A DNA stretch of 64,000 nucleotides from Muscardinus avellanarius (Eukaryota; Chordata; Mammalia; Rodentia; Gliridae), in assembly GCA_963383645.1 (NCBI GenBank), contig OY726557.1, forward strand, positions 128,244,103 to 128,308,102, given 5' to 3'. Position numbers and translations under genes: made by a program. Below are positions 11,598-23,310 of the stretch, in pieces (within the stretch, counting starts at the first letter, position 1; each line of letters opens with the position of its first letter). The notes under the pieces were generated by a model. It was given only the letters and a program-made list of their open reading frames with translations, was not told the DNA's origin and did no database searches.

Positions 11598-11890
11598 TTT
11601 ATATTTATTTTATTGGTACACTGTAAGTGTATATAATAGTTTCATAGGGATGCATTCATATATGCACATAATGTGTCCTGTTTTCTTTCCCACACCATCC
11701 TTCCCTCCTCCTTGTTCTTTTTCCTATCCCCTTTTGCTACTTTACTGGACTCTGCTACTTTTTATGAGGTGTCTCTCTTCTGTTTTCTCTCAGGCATCCA
11801 CACATGAAACACAAAATGTGGCTCTTGATTTTCTAAGTCTGTCTGGATCACACTTAGCACGGTGTTCTCCAATGAAAGTTGTTATTATGT
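11598..11890 (-). mobile_element. L1 3'-end fragment, older subfamily
   Basis: The sequence ttttattggtacactgtaag, then tcccacaccatccttccctc and a pyrimidine-rich 3'UTR, is the reversed 3' terminus of the local L1 lineage. It is more diverged than the copy at 12518. Confidence 0.65.
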
Positions 11891-12517
11891 TGTTATTATT
11901 TTAAATAAAATTAAATTTAAAACTTTTTATGAATTGTTCTTTTGATATTTTATGTGAACGTACTTTGGCTACCCCAAAGTCATAAGGATTCTCTTGTCTT
12001 CTTTCTGTAATTTTAAAGTTTTAAGTTTTATGTTTAGGTCTATGGCTCACTTTGTGTTATCTTTTGTTAATATAAGGTATAAGTCAAATCTCATCTTTTA
12101 CTCATGTAGTTATCATTCCAGCATCTTTTGTTGGAAAGGCTTGATATCTTGACTAAACTTAGAATTTCCATCTTATCAGTAATTAATTGATCTTATATAT
12201 GTTGGCCTATTTTAATTTTTAAATTCTATGTTATTAATTTGTTAGATGATAGGTTCATAAATCCAGATAGTATAATTTCTCCAACTTTGTTCTTTTACAA
12301 GTTTGGTTTGTGTAGTCTAGGTCTTTTGAATTTCCAGAATTTTAAAATCAGCTTTCTATTTTCCAAGAAAGCCTGAAAGGATTTTGATTAAAATGATATT
12401 GGATAGATAGATGTGAGGACAAGAAAAATCCTAAAATTATTGAATATTCTGATCTAGGAACACTGTGAATCTCTCCATGAATTTGGGTCTCAAGTGATTT
12501 TACTCAGGATTTTTATT

Positions 12518-12752
12518 TTATTGGTGCATTGTAATAATACATGAAAATGGGATTAAAAAAAAAAAACTTGTGTAGACATACATACACGCATCACCCAGTT
12601 AGGCCCTACCCAATCCCCATCCAATTCCCTCCCCATCCCTCCTGCCCATTCTTGGCTTAGTAGCTGTCATCTATATGTTTGTTAAGTACCTCCTGTGCTT
12701 TAGAGATTTTCCTTCTTCCCCCCTCCCATCCTCTCAGTTAGGTTGCCTTATT
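12518..12752 (-). mobile_element. L1 3'-UTR insertion, young subfamily
   Basis: The reversed 3' end ttttattggtgcattgtaat is followed by aacttgtgtagacatacata and tcccctccccatccctcc-like C-rich tracts. It stops at ggttgccttatttaggattt. The word aggattttt occurs on both sides (near 12510 and 12757), a likely short target-site duplication. Only about 235 bases of 3'UTR are present. Confidence 0.85.
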
Positions 12753-13092
12753 TAGGATTTTTTTTAATTTAGTACACATTTGTGTGTTGTATTATCAGAA
12801 GTATTATTAAGAATTTTATATAGTTAAGGCTATTGTAAATGTTCTTATTGTTTTAATTTTTATTTATCATTGTTCATTTGCTGGCATATTGAAATACCTT
12901 ATATATTCTGCATTTTATTCAATTTGGACAGTTTAAATATTTTCTTATTTCTATTTTAATATATTATTTCATCCATTAATTATTTAGAGATACATTATTT
13001 AGTTTCCAAATATTTGGAGAGTTTTCAGAGACCTTTCTGTTTTTAATTTCTAATTTAATTTTATTATGACCAAAAATAATACTTCATATGAA

Positions 13093-13097
13093 ATATT

Positions 13098-13136
<39 letters not shown>

Positions 13137-13315
13137 TTGTGGTACTGGGGTTTCTGGAAGCCCTCTACCTCCTGGCTACACTCCCAAATCTATTTTATAC
13201 TTTGTATTTGGAAACAGGGTCTCTTAAGCCAGCGCGGCTGGCTTCGAACCTGCGCAATTCTCCTGTCTTGGCCTCCCACGAGCGGGGATTACAAGTGTGC
13301 GCCACCACGCCTGGC
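13093..13315 (-). mobile_element. Young B1-dID SINE, minus strand, with TSD
   Basis: The (TTTA)n run at 13096-13138 is its (AAAT)n tail. It is followed by the reversed ID-derived tail (ggtttctggaagccctctac), ggaaacagggtctcttaagc and the reversed B1 head with acaagtgtgcgccaccacgc. The word tcatatgaa lies at 13084-13092 and again at 13316-13324, giving a perfect 9-base target-site duplication. High CpG retention supports a young age. It belongs to the variant subfamily also seen at 26712, 47529, 50212 and 63537. Confidence 0.95.
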
Positions 13316-14540
13316 TCATATGAAGAATTTTAAATGTATTAAATTATATTATGGCTTAGGATATGAATCTACTTGGGAAATGTGGTCTATACTTGAATGA
13401 ATATGTATTCTACTATTTATGGTTAAAACTGAGTGATGTTCAGATGCTTATGTCTTCATTTTCATGTTCCTATTCTATCTGTTCTTGATATAAATTAGTG
13501 AGGAAGGAATGCTAAGATCTCTGTTGAAGACTGTGGACTTATCTACTTCTCAATGAGAATGTGTTAGTTTTTTTCTAATAGGCTTTTTAGAACAATTTTC
13601 ACATCATATACTTCACCTGCATAGTTTTATCCATTATCAATATCCACACCAGAGTTTTAACTTGTTATAAACAATTCACCTTTTTGTATATAATTTTTAC
13701 CTAAATTCAAAATTTACATTAGAAATCTTTCATGGTTCTGAGAATTTGGTGCCTTTGAACAAATGGATAATAATATATATCTGCCATTGTAGTATCATAT
13801 AAAATAGTTCTATGGCCCCAAAAGTTTTCTGTTCTTCATTCCTTCTATCTCCATAATTCCTGGAAATTCCTGATCTTTTTAATATCTCCATAGTTTCACC
13901 TTTTGAAGAATGTAATTTAGTTGGAATAATACTATATGCAGCCTTTTAAAGATTGACTTCTTTCACTTAGTAATAATGTACTCAAGGTCTCCCCTGTCTT
14001 TTCATGGATTAATACCTAATCTCTTTTTAGATCTGAAAAACATGGCACTCTATGATGCACCACAGTTTATTTATCTACTCACCTATGAAGGGACCTCTTG
14101 GTTGCTTTCTAGTTCTGACAACTATAAATGAAACTGCTATAAATGTGTACATACAAGTTTTTCTGTGACCATGAGTTTTTTATTTCTTTGAGTAAATATC
14201 AATGATACTAATACCAATACTGAGGGAAATTTTTACACTGGATCACAATATAAAATTATATCTTGTTTTGTAAGAAACTACCAAACTGTCTTCCAATTTG
14301 GCTATTCAATTTTGCATTCCTATCAAAAAAGAATGAGAGTTCCTGTTGTTCCACATCCTTGCCAGCATTTGGTGTTATTAGTGCTTTGGATTTGGTCCAT
14401 TCTAATAGTACATAGTACTATTTACCTTGTTTTAATTTATAATTTCTTACAGACATATGTTGAACATATTTGCATATGTTTATTTTTCATCTGTATGTCT
14501 TCTTTGATAAGATGCCTGTTCAAATCTTTGTCCATTTTCT

Positions 14541-14795
14541 TTTTATAATTTTTATTGGTGCATTGTAGTTATACATCTTAATGGGATAAAAGACTTGTGT
14601 ACATATCGCCCAATTAGCCCTTACCCAGTCCCCACCCTATTCCTTCCTCATTCCTCCTTTCCATGCTTGGCTTAGTGATTGACTTTGATATGTTTAAGTA
14701 CATCGTGTGCTTTAGAATTTCCCTCCCCCTCCCATTCCCTCAGTTAGGTTGCCTTATTTGCTCCTCTATGGGATCTCCTTCTTTTCTAATCAGAA
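14541..14795 (-). mobile_element. L1 3'-UTR insertion, young subfamily
   Basis: It contains tttttattggtgcattgtag, ttatacatcttaatgggata and gttaggttgccttatttgct, a reversed L1 3' terminus. It interrupts the L1M at 13600-15245 between the tgtccattttc block and its continuation after 14796. Confidence 0.85.
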
Positions 14796-14963
14796 TGTTT
14801 GGTTTCAAATTACTGAGATTTAAGGGTTGTTTGTTTTATTTTAAAGAAATATTTTAGCATATATGTGTTTTCCACATATTTTCTCCCAGTCTGTGATTTT
14901 ATTTTCCAGTCGTTTCACAGTGTCATTAGCATGTTTATTATTTTTTAAATTTTAACAAAAGCA

Positions 14964-15175
14964 ATTTTTTTGCAGTACTGAGGATGGATGGAACTCAGGG
15001 CCATTCTACCTCCAAGCTACACCCCTAGCCCTATTTTTTTTTATTCTTAATTTTGAAACAGGGTCTCACTGAGTTACAAAGGACCTCAGTAAGTAGTTGA
15101 GGCTGGCTGCAAACTATAGTCCTCCTGTCTCAGCCTCCCAAATGCTGGGATTACAAACATGCACCCCATACCCTG
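14964..15175 (-). mobile_element. B1-dID SINE, minus strand
   Basis: The reversed ID tail (ctccaagctacacccctagc) precedes gaaacagggtctcactgagt and a reversed B1 head ending gctgggattacaaacatgca. It is inserted in the L1M copy. Confidence 0.9.
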
Positions 15176-15245
15176 ATTATTTTAGAATTTTAAATTCATT
15201 GAGCTTTTTGATTTATATAAGGCCTTCTTCAACAGATTAAACTAA

Positions 15246-16815
15246 AAAAAATTCTTGAATCACACTCCGTATAAAACAATCTTTTCCTTCTTCCTACTCA
15301 TTTTCTTTTATCTACTATTCTTCAAATCTATTTATTAGGAATCCAAGTACATGGTTTACCTAAATATAATACTGAAAACGAATTTCTGCTCTGTGGTAGC
15401 ATGTGGTCTGAAAACAAATTTGAGATTGTGGATAAGAGCACATTCACCTTTACAGGAAATGGAACAATTAGAGAAAAGATGCAACAGCAAGACCCAAGCC
15501 TATGATTAAATGAAATAATTCACTGTACTGATAATAAATCCAGTGTTCTGGTTTCATGCTGAGAAATCAAGCAGAGCCTAGATGGGGAAGTAAATTCTCT
15601 CACTGGGGAAGGTTTCCTACTGCTCAAGACACAGGCATGAATCAACCTAGAAAATATTTCTCAAAATTTGTATGGTACCTTCATATTTCTCAGCACTCAA
15701 TTCTCTTTCCTACCCACCCATCTGCAGATCCTACTTTATAATACACACTCATATTCTCCCCCACTTGGATAATTGTTATTAAATAAGAAGCATTTAATAT
15801 TAGAACTAAAAGATAGTTTATATGTCATATTTCCCCGAGATGAAAACTATCTTTTATCTCACACACCAGATCCAACCAAAATGCTATTACCTGGACAATG
15901 GAGTTGAAAATGATATAAAACTACATTCAAACTCAGTAGAAAGATGATACAATGATTTATATCAATGATATAAGCTAGAGCATTATCATATTCACCATGC
16001 ATTTTTCATGCCAGATTTAATTCAACAATTTTACTATTCAAATAAACAAAATGAAACTCATAGAGTGAAATAACGTCCCCAAGTCATATAGTATGATTTG
16101 TAATATCAAAACTCAAATCCATATTATCTTTTCCAGTTTGTTAGTTCAAAGCTGTCTTCCTCTGACCCATAACCTTTTAAAGTACTGGGATAAAAACTAA
16201 AGTATTTTAAAGTACTACAGTAAAATATTTCAATGCACAAGCATTAAAATCCAATCTATCCAGCTGCAGGTAGAGTTGCGATGCTTTGAACCAATGGAAA
16301 CCTGATTACTAGAATTTGAACTTCAGATCTTATACTTTTTTTTCCAACAGTGCTAACATTTTTAACTGTAAATTGAGCTTATTATAGAAGTAAATTCAAA
16401 GCATTTAAATCAGAATCTTATATAGCAAGTTCTCAATAAATGTCTAGCCATAATTATTACTTTCATGGTTGTAAGAATATACTTATTCAAGGTGATGCTC
16501 CTCAAAATAAATTGAGTCTTTAATTGATGATAATATCATCTATTCTCTTCCTATTTTAATGAACCCACTAGGATAAAAATTTTAACAAGAACATATTAGC
16601 AATCATAGCATACAAAAGGAGAACGATCCAAATCAGGCTAGTATTTGTATTTATTCAAATGTTGTAGCTGTTCTGCATACATGCTATCTTTTGAAGCCCC
16701 ATATATTTTACTTTCAAAGCATAAAGTTCTAATTAACTACAAATTGTTAACTCTATATTTCATAGCATTTTCTCATAAAGTAAGAAGGATTCTATCCTAC
16801 TAAAGAGGAGTGGAG
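15246..16815. other. Unique AT-rich sequence, nothing supported
   Basis: No repeat family or coding region is recognised over about 1.5 kb. The 61-codon frame at 15556-15741 has no recognisable motif. Confidence 0.5.
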
Positions 16816-16894
16816 GGGAAAAGATACAGAGAGAGAGAGGAAGATAGGGAGAGGGGGAGAGAGAGGGAGGGAAGAAGGGAGGGAGGGAGAGAGA

Positions 16895-16944
<50 letters not shown>

Positions 16945-17066
16945 AAGAAGAAGAAGAAGAAGAAGAAGAAGAAGAAGAAGAAGAAGAAGAAGAAGAAGAA
17001 GAAGAAGAAAGAGAAGAGAAGAGAGAGGAGAGAAGAGAGAAAAGAGAGAGAAGGGAGAAGAGAAAA
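16816..17066. repeat. Long purine tract: (GA)n then (GAA)n
   Basis: About 250 bases are almost pure purine on the plus strand: irregular ga/gga repeats, then about 25 gaa/aag units from 16942, then irregular gaga. Its Arg/Glu/Lys frames on plus and Leu/Ser frames on minus are not genes. Mirror-symmetric purine tracts of this kind can form triplex (H-DNA). Confidence 0.95.
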
Positions 17067-17698
17067 AATGAATTAGAACAAAAGAGCCCATTTGTAAAAT
17101 TTCCAAAACTATAGAAGTATTTTCACAATTAAATATTAATAGTATAAGATTCCTCCTTTCACTGTCAGAATTCTTGGAGCCTCTAAAATATTATGTACAA
17201 CCTTGGGTAATCTTAATAACATCCATACCTGTATCGGATGTTGACATGGACTCTCTGTGAATCTAGCCAGCTCTTGGCAAGACTAACCCTAGTGCTGGAG
17301 GGGGTGCACCTGTGACAGAGAAGTCTGGAGGGACATATCTGAGCAAACATGTACATCTGGAGAAAGCTTTGCTTCACTGATATCTCAGTACCGAGTATTC
17401 TGAGTGCCTAATGGCCACTCTAATTGGAATTCTTCTTCCATATCTCATGAAGGTGAGGGCCTTTCTGAGGGCAGGTGAAATACAGGTATTTGCCAGGGCT
17501 TCAAGCTCAGAAAAATTCTAGGTATTCAACATAAAATGATACCCCCACAGTACAGTAAGTTTTATTTAAAACTGGTGAAAAATGCTAATACTTGTATACT
17601 TAACTTTTTCAACACTGTTTTTAAATTAAATTGTGACTCATTGAGTCAAAGACCTGGCATACAACCTAAAAAGACCCTGTTTCAAAACAAAAAAATAA
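17067..17698. other. Unique sequence, nothing supported
   Basis: No clear feature, except a short piece agaccctgtttcaaaac near 17670 that may be the remnant of an old B1 tail. Confidence 0.45.
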
Positions 17699-17908
17699 GC
17701 CGGGCGTGGTGGCGCACGCTTGTAATCCCCTCGCTTGGGAGGCTGAGACAGGAGAATCGCACGAGTTCAAAGCCAGCCTCAGTTACTTAGTAAGGCTTTC
17801 AGCAACTTAGTGAGACCCTGTTTCCAAATAAAATATTTTTTAAAAAAGGTCTGGGAGTATAGCCCGGAGGTAGAAAGCCTCTGGTTTCCACCCCCAGTTC
17901 CCCCAAAA

Positions 17909-17943
<35 letters not shown>
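17699..17943 (+). mobile_element. Young B1-dID SINE with (AAAT)n tail
   Basis: It starts agccgggcgtggtggcgcac, keeps several CpGs and has B-box-like gagttcaaagcc. The tail moiety is ggtctgggagtatagcccgg, as in the variant subfamily, but the middle retains cagcaacttagtgagaccct. It ends in about nine taaa units. Confidence 0.93.
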
Positions 17944-19327
17944 GGCTGAAATAAAAATTGGTACTGAAACAAAAATTCTCAGTACCAAATAAACAAAAAA
18001 GAGATGTATAAAAGTTGACACATTTTTCCCTGTTTGAAAACATCTGTGCCAGCTGCTTTAAAAAGTTTTGTTGATAATTTAATATTTGTATTAATATTTC
18101 TCAAAGATTTGTGTTCCCAAAGGCATTTGAAGTAAACACATTTCTCACAAAACTCAGGAAGGTATATGTGTATCCCAGTTTGAGAGATGTAGACTTAAGA
18201 AAAAAAGACCTTATGCTTTGTTTGGCAAGGGGTTAATTTTAAAATAATTTCTTTATTAAACCTGATATAGTAGGAAACATCTAAAAAATTAAAGTACAAA
18301 ATAATTCTGGAAGGATTGTTACAAAAATGTAATAAAAAAGTTAGTTTGCTTCTCTGAATCCTCTATTGTTTGAATAATGAATGTTTTAAACCTTAAGCAA
18401 GTTCTTTTTGCATTTCTCTTTTACACTGATTTTAACAGTTTATGGCCTATCAGGTATAGGATTTGGGGCAATTGCTGAAAATAATCTAATTTCCTGGGTT
18501 TTATTTGAGAATAACTTTTTATAGGAAAGGCTTAGAATAGCTTTTGTAGATTGAAGGTTAAATCTGGAAATGTGTGTAAGATTCTCATTGAAATTAAATA
18601 AGTCTTGGGCTGTACCTTTAGTATACAGTCATGAGTTTTCTATTGGGAACATCTTAAGATGATGTTTCAGGGTTTATCAGGTACATGTGTGAATCTACAT
18701 CTCATCTAATTTGGGGAATAGTTCTGTGTTATGTGTAATATTTTCTTCCCAGAATCAACTCCATGAACTGTGATGGTACTGGCATGTTAGCCTTGGTCTG
18801 ATGCCTTCAGGTATCATTGATGCCAGACAGCCTTTCTAATGAAGTACTACTTTCATAGTGCTTAAGAACTGCTGAATCACTGCTATATAACTAGTGCAGA
18901 ATCATAATAACCATTGAGGTAAGTTTAGTTATCACTTCTGAGGGCAACATAGTGGTGAGGCCCATGTCCTCTTTGTTGCTTTTCTAGACCCATTCCTGAT
19001 TTCATTCAAAATAATTCATTTTACATTGTCATTCATTTTAAGCTACTTGATTATTATTTTAACAAGATCCAAATGATACCAAATAACTAAATCAACAGGT
19101 ATTTAATAAGTTTTATTTTATATTTGATTCTGAACAATACTCAAATGATCTAAAGCTGTATTTCTCAGAGTCAAAGTCAAAAGAAAATGGGTGGGGGGAA
19201 TAAACACAAGTGATCTACATTGGTTTAAAGCAAAATCTAAATTATCATTGCTTTGAAAATTCACAACAGTACCTTCAAAGCTATGAGAGTTCTGAGGTAT
19301 AAATCTGTTTGTTTCACTCAGTATTCT

Positions 19328-19330
<3 letters not shown>
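17944..19330. other. Unique AT-rich sequence, nothing supported
   Basis: About 1.4 kb without a recognised repeat, gene or RNA. Confidence 0.5.
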
Positions 19331-19410
<80 letters not shown>

Positions 19411-19450
19411 CAGAGAGAGAGACAGAGACAGAGACAGAGACAGAGACAGA
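19331..19450. repeat. Compound (GT)n(GA)n(GACA)n microsatellite
   Basis: About 19 gt units are followed by ga units and then gacaga-type interruptions. The Cys/Val and Arg/Glu frame across it is an artefact. Confidence 0.97.
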
Positions 19451-19966
19451 CTAATGCCCTTAAGCCACTCTTCCATTACCTGGGACCTGTCTCTTCCAAG
19501 TTTAGTGTCATGTGTTCACAGAACCTGAGAGAGTGAAGCAATTTCTATTCATGGTCTTTCTTCTCTCAAATTTTTGTGTTTCTCTTTTTAACTTGATGTG
19601 TTATCGGAAATATTTTTACCTCATTATAGGATAAAACTAGTGTCACTCACAATGTGCAATGTAACTGCCAAATATTTTGATTAAACCAATGAGGCATTTT
19701 TGTGTACAAAACACTGCAAAATATAGTCTAAATTATAAAGATGTGACCTTATAATATGCAAAATAGATACTTTGAATATTTGCATACACATATTTCTACA
19801 AACTGAAATGTTTAAAGAAAAAAGTGTAGTTAGATGTATAACGGAGTCATAGCTAAAACTTAAAAAATTGTAATTGATGATAAGTTGCCATCTAATTATA
19901 AATTTACATTAGTTAAGTATATAGTTTTTGGAATTATTTTGAGTATTCTGAAGGTGGGAGTTTAAC
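19451..19966. other. Unique sequence, nothing supported
   Basis: No feature is recognised before the composite insertion. Confidence 0.5.
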
Positions 19967-19987
19967 AGAATTATACAATGTTCAGAA
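19967..19987. repeat. Left target-site duplication of composite L1 insertion
   Basis: The words ttatacaatgttcagaa here and ttatacagtgttcaaaa at 21447-21463 match at 15 of 17 positions, and the adjoining bases agaa/agag extend the repeat. Confidence 0.75.
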
Positions 19988-21442
19988 GAAAAAGAAATGA
20001 TGACTGTGGAATGCAGCACATCTCAGTATCAATAACAAACAAAAACCAACTACCGAGAAGATAGCTCTTTGACAAGAAAAACAAAGCAGAGAAGATACTC
20101 ATTATTGAAAATACAAAATAGGGAACAACAATAGAAGACTATCCAAAACTCAGATCAGGAGACACACAGGACTGAGCCTGAGTGTACAACTCACCTGGTG
20201 TGGTGGCCGGTGCCATTTTAGGCCACTGCTTGATCCACAGCTGCTGGTTCTGCAGCCCCAAGAAATTCCTGCAAGTAAACCAAGAACTTGAAGTGCAGAG
20301 AGTGGCGGAAAAACTCCAACATCTTAAGCAACCAGCACCATGCTTCAGGGACAGAGGGAAAGATCCAAAACCCTGAGTGCTCATCAGAGACCAGTACCCA
20401 TGGCAGTGCATTGTGCCCTCCAGACCTGGCCCAGAGGTGAGTAAGGTAATCACACTCCTCAATGGACTACTGCCCAAAGCAGCCGCAGGGACCCCATCAG
20501 GCTAAGATCTGATGGCTCACCCCTGAGATGTTCAGGTTAGACCCTATAGACACAGGAAAGGCCCATAGTGCCCAGGGCACAGTACCAGCACAGGGTCACA
20601 GGGGGTCACTCCAAGCTTACAGTGGACACCAGGAAGACACAAATCAAAACTACAGTGAGATTCCATCTAACACCAATAGGAGTGGCAAGTATAAAGAAGT
20701 CAAATAACAACAAATGCTCGTGAGGATGTGGGGAAATAAAGACTCTTTTACCTTGTCGGTGGGAGTGCAAACTAGTTCAGCCGCTATGGAGATCAGTGTG
20801 AAGATCCCTTAGAAAACTGGTAATAGATCCACCATATGATCTGGCCATACCACTCCTAGGCTTTTGTCCAAAGGGGTTGAAATCAGAGAACTATAGTAAC
20901 ATATGCATACCCATGTTCATACCAGCACAATTTGCAATAGCCAAAAATATGGAACCAAACTAGGTCTTCATCAACAGATGAATGGATTGCAAAATTATGG
21001 GAAATACACCCAATGGAATTCTACTCAGCAATAAAGTACAAAATCATGTCATTTGCAAGAAGATGGAAAGACCTGGAGAACATTATGTTAAGTGATATTA
21101 GCCAAGCACAGAGAGAGAAGGGGCTTATTTTTTCTCTAATATACTCAAGCTATGGAGTATTAGGGATACCAGAAGGACTCCAGATGATGAAGGGAAGACT
21201 GCAGCAAACCCAGAAAGGATGGTTAGAAGAGGGAGAGGACTGAGGTTAGTTAATGGAAAAACCACATTGAATATGTGTATACATGTGAATAAAGCATAGC
21301 TAACCTGGACGCTCAGTACTGGGAAAATGGGGAAGTGGGGTTGAGAAAGGACATAAAGTACTGTGTGAATATATGCTATTGTCAACATGATCCACATCAT
21401 GGTGTGAGACTATAGTAGATCAATAAAACAAAATTTAAAAAA
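19988..21442 (+). mobile_element. Composite or internally deleted L1 insertion
   Basis: The left part (19988-20635) is not recognisable L1 coding sequence. From about 20160 it becomes GC-rich with ggtggccggtgccatttta, which resembles an L1 5'UTR. It joins abruptly, at about 20636, the distal ORF2 region (acaaatcaaaactacagtga onward) and runs to the L1 3'UTR and A-rich end. About 17-20-base direct repeats flank the whole, so it inserted as one unit or lost its middle afterwards. ORF2 is truncated and has no function. The 112-codon minus frame at 20139-20477 lies in the GC-rich part and resembles no protein I know. Confidence 0.75.
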
Positions 21443-21463
21443 AGAGTTATACAGTGTTCAAAA

Positions 21464-21700
21464 CATAAAAACGTCCATGGATGACTGACTATGAAAAGAC
21501 AGAATCTGATAGAGAAGATGTGGGATGGTTATGACTATAAGATGCATATCAATCCACTTTAAAGTTTTATTTTATTTTAATTAACAATTAGTAATTAAAT
21601 TCATTTATTGGCTATAGTGCAGAGTTATCATACCTTTATGCACTGTGAAATGATTAAATCACCATATCCATCATTTTAAATGTCTTTCTCTTCATAAAAA
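21464..21700. other. Unique AT-rich sequence, nothing supported
   Basis: No repeat or coding feature is recognised. Confidence 0.45.
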
Positions 21701-21900
21701 TGTACTAAAATTCCATAGCATATTTTATTGTTGGGACATTTATTCAAGAAAATGTTTCCAGCATCTTTTGCTCTGTGTTTGGCAGACGTCTTTACGCGCC
21801 TGTTATACACGAATGACATTTTCCTCCTGTGAATGCATTGTCTCCATAATGGAACAGCTGCCATGAGACACAACATCAGACTCAGAATACGCACTAAACT
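21700..21900. promoter_or_regulatory. Candidate conserved noncoding element
   Basis: This repeat-free block retains several CpGs in a CpG-poor background, for example ggcagacgtctttacgcgcc (21781) followed by acacgaatgac. Retained CpG outside young repeats suggests constraint or recent change. Composition-based inference only. Confidence 0.28.
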
Positions 21901-22159
21901 ATTGTGGAGTCAATATATTAGAAGTTATCAGAACATATTGCTCAAAAACAAAAAAAAAAATAATGAAAATGTTCTATTTTAGCTTTCCCAGCAACAGCAG
22001 GGTACAACAGACAGACTGCAGAACTGATTAGTTGCTTATTAAATAAGAACAGTGGTGACAGAGTTCTAAAATATCAAATTATTCTAACAGAGCTCCAAGC
22101 AAAACTGAAAAACCTGAGCACACGTTGGGCTGCAGACCCTGCAGGGGGCCATCTATGAA

Positions 22160-22560
22160 AATTAAGGATACAAAGATTCTTGCTGATGTTGCCTTCTGTC
22201 AATCATTTCACACTAGTAGGTTTTGAAAGTTGCTCTGGCTTGTTCTATTTCTGTGATCTTTTCCCCTTGGGCCAATTTACTCATTTGATCTGAGATGATA
22301 CCTAGATATAAAACCTGGTCCAGCAAAATGCTCACCCATCTGACAAAGTCTTGGCTACTTGAAACTGGACGTGACCCTACTCTCGGCAGCAACTATAACC
22401 TTTGAACGGTACCACCAGGTACCCTGGCCATGTTACCAGGCTGTTCACACCAGAAAATGGGAAGTTTAAATAAAAGCAGTTGCATATGCTACTAATGCCT
22501 TTTTTAGGTTACTAGTCACTATTAATGGTTGACTGGCCAATTATAAAGAATCAGTAGTTT
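22160..22560. promoter_or_regulatory. Candidate conserved noncoding element
   Basis: Repeat-free, with varied complexity and homeobox-like motifs: tactagtcactattaatggt (22510), ggccaattataaag (22535), atttgatctgagatgat (22285). Also aacggtaccaccaggtaccc near 22405, which contains two ggtacc words 9 bases apart. It resembles enhancer-type conserved DNA. Confidence 0.3.
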
Positions 22561-22959
22561 CTAGGAGTCAAATAACATGAGTTTAGATTCTGTCCATCTG
22601 CTTCTCATGGCAGTTGAGAATCCATATATGTGGATACTGCGTGCAAGCTCTGAATACTGGTATTCAATTTTATAAGGATAATGCTCCAGGGGCCTACACA
22701 CATCTTCTTTTGACACTTAGCATCATCCCAATTTTGGAGTAAAATATAAAATGAATGTTGAGTGTCCCACATCAATTCATTTGAGTTTCCTTTTTGAGCC
22801 AACATCATGAAGAACCAACATCTGCTAATTTTAAACAAGGTGAATCCAAGGAGAAAGGGAAAGAACCAGCTGCAAAAGAGAAATCAAGCCCATAATTTCT
22901 CTCTGTGCTGACAGTGTCTCCAACTAATATCTTTACCATTTTTTTAAAGAATTTCTTCT
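22561..22959. other. Unique sequence, nothing supported
   Basis: The minus frame of 77 codons at 22605-22838 has no recognisable motif, and no repeat is evident. Confidence 0.45.
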
Positions 22960-23310
22960 AAGCTTCCCAACTGCTCTGAAAGAGTTTGAATGCCTTTCCA
23001 AAGCTTTCCAATCATGTAGGCTGTTAATTATTAGACCAGGTTTGGAAAATGGAGGCTGTTTATATTTTAAATTATCTTCTGGTGAAGCTTTCCTCCACAA
23101 CTAACTGGCATGACCATGGGTGTATCTGCACTTGAATAACCGTGACATCAATCTGCTATGAAGACAAATTAGTTCTTTAAGTAGGAATCAGATTCCTGGC
23201 TTAGCCAAAGTACATTCATTCCTCTTCAGACCTATTAAGCTGGGGATGAACTTTCAAGCTAATGCGCAATGTAATCACCACCACTCTGGAGAAGTCCGAC
23301 ACCTAAATAT
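22960..23310. promoter_or_regulatory. Candidate conserved noncoding element
   Basis: Repeat-free, with ggctgttaattattagacca (23020), a near-palindromic TAAT pair, and aagctaatgcgcaatgtaat (23257), containing a C/EBP-like ttgcgcaa-type half site. This is composition-based inference. Confidence 0.33.

Larger units (their letters stand above)
11230..13570 (-). mobile_element. Ancient L1M copy, ORF2 region, minus strand, interrupted
   Basis: Landmarks read in antisense order from 3' to 5'. They are the ctagactggttactagccct block (11445), the ttttgttggaaaggcttga region (12127), the tccaactttgttc region (12280) and the aatatgtattctactattta region (13405). All match old mammalian L1 ORF2 landmarks but are heavily diverged and frameless. 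The copy is cut by an L1 tail at 11598-11890, another at 12518-12752 and a SINE at 13093-13315. Confidence 0.75.
13600..15245 (-). mobile_element. Second ancient L1M copy, minus strand, interrupted
   Basis: The 3' region reads ccacatccttgccagcattt (14360), ttgataagatgcctgttcaa (14506) and ttttctcccagtctgtgatt (14880). It is split by a young L1 tail (14541-14795) and a SINE (14964-15175). The match to L1M order is good although divergence is high and no frame survives. Confidence 0.75.

Noticed and set aside
16792..17106. Leu/Ser-rich (minus) and Arg/Glu/Lys-rich (plus) frames
   Set aside because: They are translations of the purine/pyrimidine microsatellite.
19331..19528. Cys-Val and Arg-Glu repeat protein
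   Set aside because: The GT/GA microsatellite read as codons.
20139..20477. 112-codon minus frame with a Trp/Cys-rich sequence as a possible host exon
   Set aside because: It lies inside an insertion flanked by target-site duplications and in its GC-rich L1 5'UTR-like part. No known domain is visible.
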